In this document: positions 62,627 through 64,000 of the stretch, piece by piece | Numbering within the stretch: the first letter of the stretch is position 1 | Layout: each line of letters begins with the position of its first letter | Assembly: GCA_022510565.1 (NCBI GenBank) | Contig: JAFLTE010000016.1 | Location: forward strand, 1 to 64,000 | Source: Lachnospiraceae bacterium | GTDB taxonomy: Bacteria > Bacillota > Clostridia > Lachnospirales > Lachnospiraceae | Length of the DNA: 64,000 bases | Direction: 5' to 3' | Notes under the pieces: model-generated | Database searches by the model: none | What the model saw: the letters and a program-made list of their open reading frames with translations, nothing else | Told to the model about the DNA's origin: nothing | Position numbers and translations under genes: made by a program

Positions 62627-63346
62627 ATGTATACGTTTGATAGTAGGGTTCGATATAGCGAGGTGGGTGTGGACGGCAATTTGACGATTGAATCACTCAT
62701 AGACTATTTTCAGGACTGTTCCACATTTAATTCAGAGGATATCGGGCTCGGCGTGGATTATTTGAATGAGGTACATATGGTATGGATGCTGTCATCGTGG
62801 CAGATTTGTGTCAATAGATATCCGCATCTTTGCGAGAGAATTGTTATCGGCACAGCGCCCTATGAGTTTAAGGGATTTGTGGGATATCGTAATTTTGAGA
62901 TGAAGACGAAGGAAGGAGAAGTGCTTGCATACGCCAACTCTATCTGGAGTCTGATGGATATTCAGAAGATGATTCCTGCCAAGCCCAATGAGCGGATACT
63001 GACAGGGTATGTGTTGGAAGAAAAGTATCCGATGGAATATGCACCGCGCAAAATCGCCATGCCGGATGGGGGTAAAGATATGGAGCCCTACACGGTAAAA
63101 CAGCATCATCTCGATACAAACAATCATGTGAACAACGGAGAATATGTGCGCATGGCGATGGATTGTATACCGAAAAATTTCTGTATCAAACAGCTTCGTG
63201 TAGAGTATAAGAGTCAGGCGAAGCTGGGGGACATGGTCTGCCCTATCGTGGCAGAGAGTGAGGATTGTAAAATGTATACGGTTTCGCTGAACAAGGAAGA
63301 CGGTAAACCTTACAGTATAGTAGAGATGACCGGAGGTGTCATATGA
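62627..63346 (+). CDS. Acyl-ACP thioesterase
   Basis: Predicted to release fatty acids from acyl carrier protein. The 239-residue protein has two hot-dog folds: the N-terminal one with DGNLTIESLIDYFQDCSTFN and WMLSSWQICVNRYP, the C-terminal one with HLDTNNHVNNGEYVRMAMD containing the catalytic Asn/His region of FatA/FatB enzymes. ATG 62627 follows AAAGAGGATGAGAG. It overlaps the next gene by 4 bases (ATGA). Confidence 0.92.
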   Translation: MYTFDSRVRYSEVGVDGNLTIESLIDYFQDCSTFNSEDIGLGVDYLNEVHMVWMLSSWQICVNRYPHLCERIVIGTAPYEFKGFVGYRNFEMKTKEGEVLAYANSIWSLMDIQKMIPAKPNERILTGYVLEEKYPMEYAPRKIAMPDGGKDMEPYTVKQHHLDTNNHVNNGEYVRMAMDCIPKNFCIKQLRVEYKSQAKLGDMVCPIVAESEDCKMYTVSLNKEDGKPYSIVEMTGGVI

Positions 63347-64000
63347 TTCGCCTGGGAGAAATGCAGACGTTGCGTATTATGAAAAAAGTGGACTTCGGCG
63401 TATATTTAAGCACTGATTCGGGAGAAGCAGATAAAGTTCTGCTCCCGCAAAAACAAGTGCCGGATGGTGCGAAGGTTGGCGATGAGATAGAGGTGTTTAT
63501 CTACCGTGATTCTAAAGACCGTATGATTGCGACGACGAATACACCGAAGCTGACACTGCACGATGTGGCGAAAGTACGGGTTGCCCAGATTGGTAAGGTG
63601 GGTGCTTTTTTGGATTGGGGTTTGGAGAAAGATTTGCTGTTGCCCTATAAGGAGCAGACCAGGAAAGTGTCGGAAGGGGAAGAATGTCTGGTGGCACTCT
63701 ATATCGATAAGAGTGACAGACTGTGCGCCACCATGAATGTGTATCCCTATCTGTCTGCCGACAGCACATACAAGAAAGATGACAGAGTCAGAGGCACGGT
63801 ATATGAAATCAGTGGTAATTTCGGCGCATTCGTGGCGGTGGATGATAAGTATTCGGGACTGATTCCGAAGAGAGAATTATATGGAAATGTACAGATTGGC
63901 GATGTAGTAGAGGCGCGCGTTACCGGTGTCAAAGAAGACGGTAAGATCAATTTAAGCATTCGTGAGAAGGCATATCTGCAAATGGACACGGACGCTCAGA
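63343..64000 (+). CDS. cvfB: S1-domain RNA-binding protein CvfB (3' end outside window)
   Basis: The first 219 residues of a CvfB/YitL-family protein: tandem S1-type beta-barrels (LGEMQTLRIMKKVDFGVYLS, then KVRVAQIGKVGAFLDWGLEK, then VRGTVYEISGNFGAFVAVDD) separated by short linkers. The C-terminal winged helix expected in the family lies beyond the window. In Staphylococcus CvfB affects virulence gene expression and binds RNA. ATG overlaps the thioesterase stop (ATGA), with GGAGG 8 bases upstream, so translation is probably coupled. Confidence 0.93.
   Translation, partial: MIRLGEMQTLRIMKKVDFGVYLSTDSGEADKVLLPQKQVPDGAKVGDEIEVFIYRDSKDRMIATTNTPKLTLHDVAKVRVAQIGKVGAFLDWGLEKDLLLPYKEQTRKVSEGEECLVALYIDKSDRLCATMNVYPYLSADSTYKKDDRVRGTVYEISGNFGAFVAVDDKYSGLIPKRELYGNVQIGDVVEARVTGVKEDGKINLSIREKAYLQMDTDAQ

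Overview
The window reads as a core-chromosome segment of a Gram-positive anaerobe of the class Clostridia, most likely family Lachnospiraceae. The reasons are strong AGGAGG ribosome sites, a type III glutamine synthetase, RNase J, ThiI without a rhodanese domain, a CIRCE-controlled hrcA-grpE-dnaK-dnaJ operon, WhiA/RapZ/HPr-kinase linkage, and several lineage-typical small proteins. The genus cannot be fixed from the sequence alone. About 61 protein genes and one tRNA gene are supported; no insertion sequence, prophage or CRISPR array was seen.

Layout. 1-7.9 kb: a chemoreceptor cut by the window edge, a family 3 beta-glucosidase, a membrane protein, and two exported proteins sharing a DxNxDGxxD motif (one with LysM). 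8-14 kb: pyrG, divergent from ftsH-uvrC. 14-15.2 kb: a small AT-rich accessory patch with two tandem paralogous membrane-anchored proteins, a frame-broken gene remnant and strong hairpins. 15.2-20.3 kb: hprK-glcK-murB-rapZ-whiA-(Crh-like HPr), joining carbon regulation to the cell wall. 20.4-28.4 kb: lipid kinase, class II aldolase, alpha/beta hydrolase, alanine/glycine symporter, cyclophilin, acetyltransferase and two small membrane proteins. 28.4-33.2 kb: an ammonium channel fused to a PII domain behind an attenuator-like leader, pyruvate kinase and an M20 peptidase. 33.2-38.7 kb: AEC transporter divergent from alpha-galactosidase, aminotransferase and UppP. 38.8-44.4 kb: a histone-H1-like Lys/Ala-rich protein and the heat-shock operon. 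44.4-50.8 kb: a repeat-bearing leader and lipoprotein, then prmA-vanZ-rsmE and cysteine desulfurase-thiI. 50.8-57.9 kb: a second HPr-like gene lacking the catalytic His, mtaB, then the conserved ireB-ruvX-DUF1292-(rnj-ylbF)-mltG-like-trmR-U32 tRNA-modification block. 58-64 kb: type III glutamine synthetase behind an attenuator-like leader, a lipoprotein, two membrane proteins, tRNA-Gln(CTG), an acyl-ACP thioesterase and the start of cvfB.

Common threads. (1) Carbon control: HPr kinase sits with a HPr-like protein that has Glu at position 15 but keeps Ser46, and a second His-less HPr-like gene lies at 51 kb. (2) Nitrogen control: amt-PII and glnN both have a recognisable promoter followed by an intrinsic-terminator hairpin before the start codon. 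(3) RNA modification and decay: mtaB, trmR, U32, thiI, rsmE, rnj and ylbF. I found no clear new defence or mobile system. The best leads are the paired nitrogen leaders, the His-less HPr proteins, the H1-like protein and the hairpin/repeat leader at 44.5 kb.
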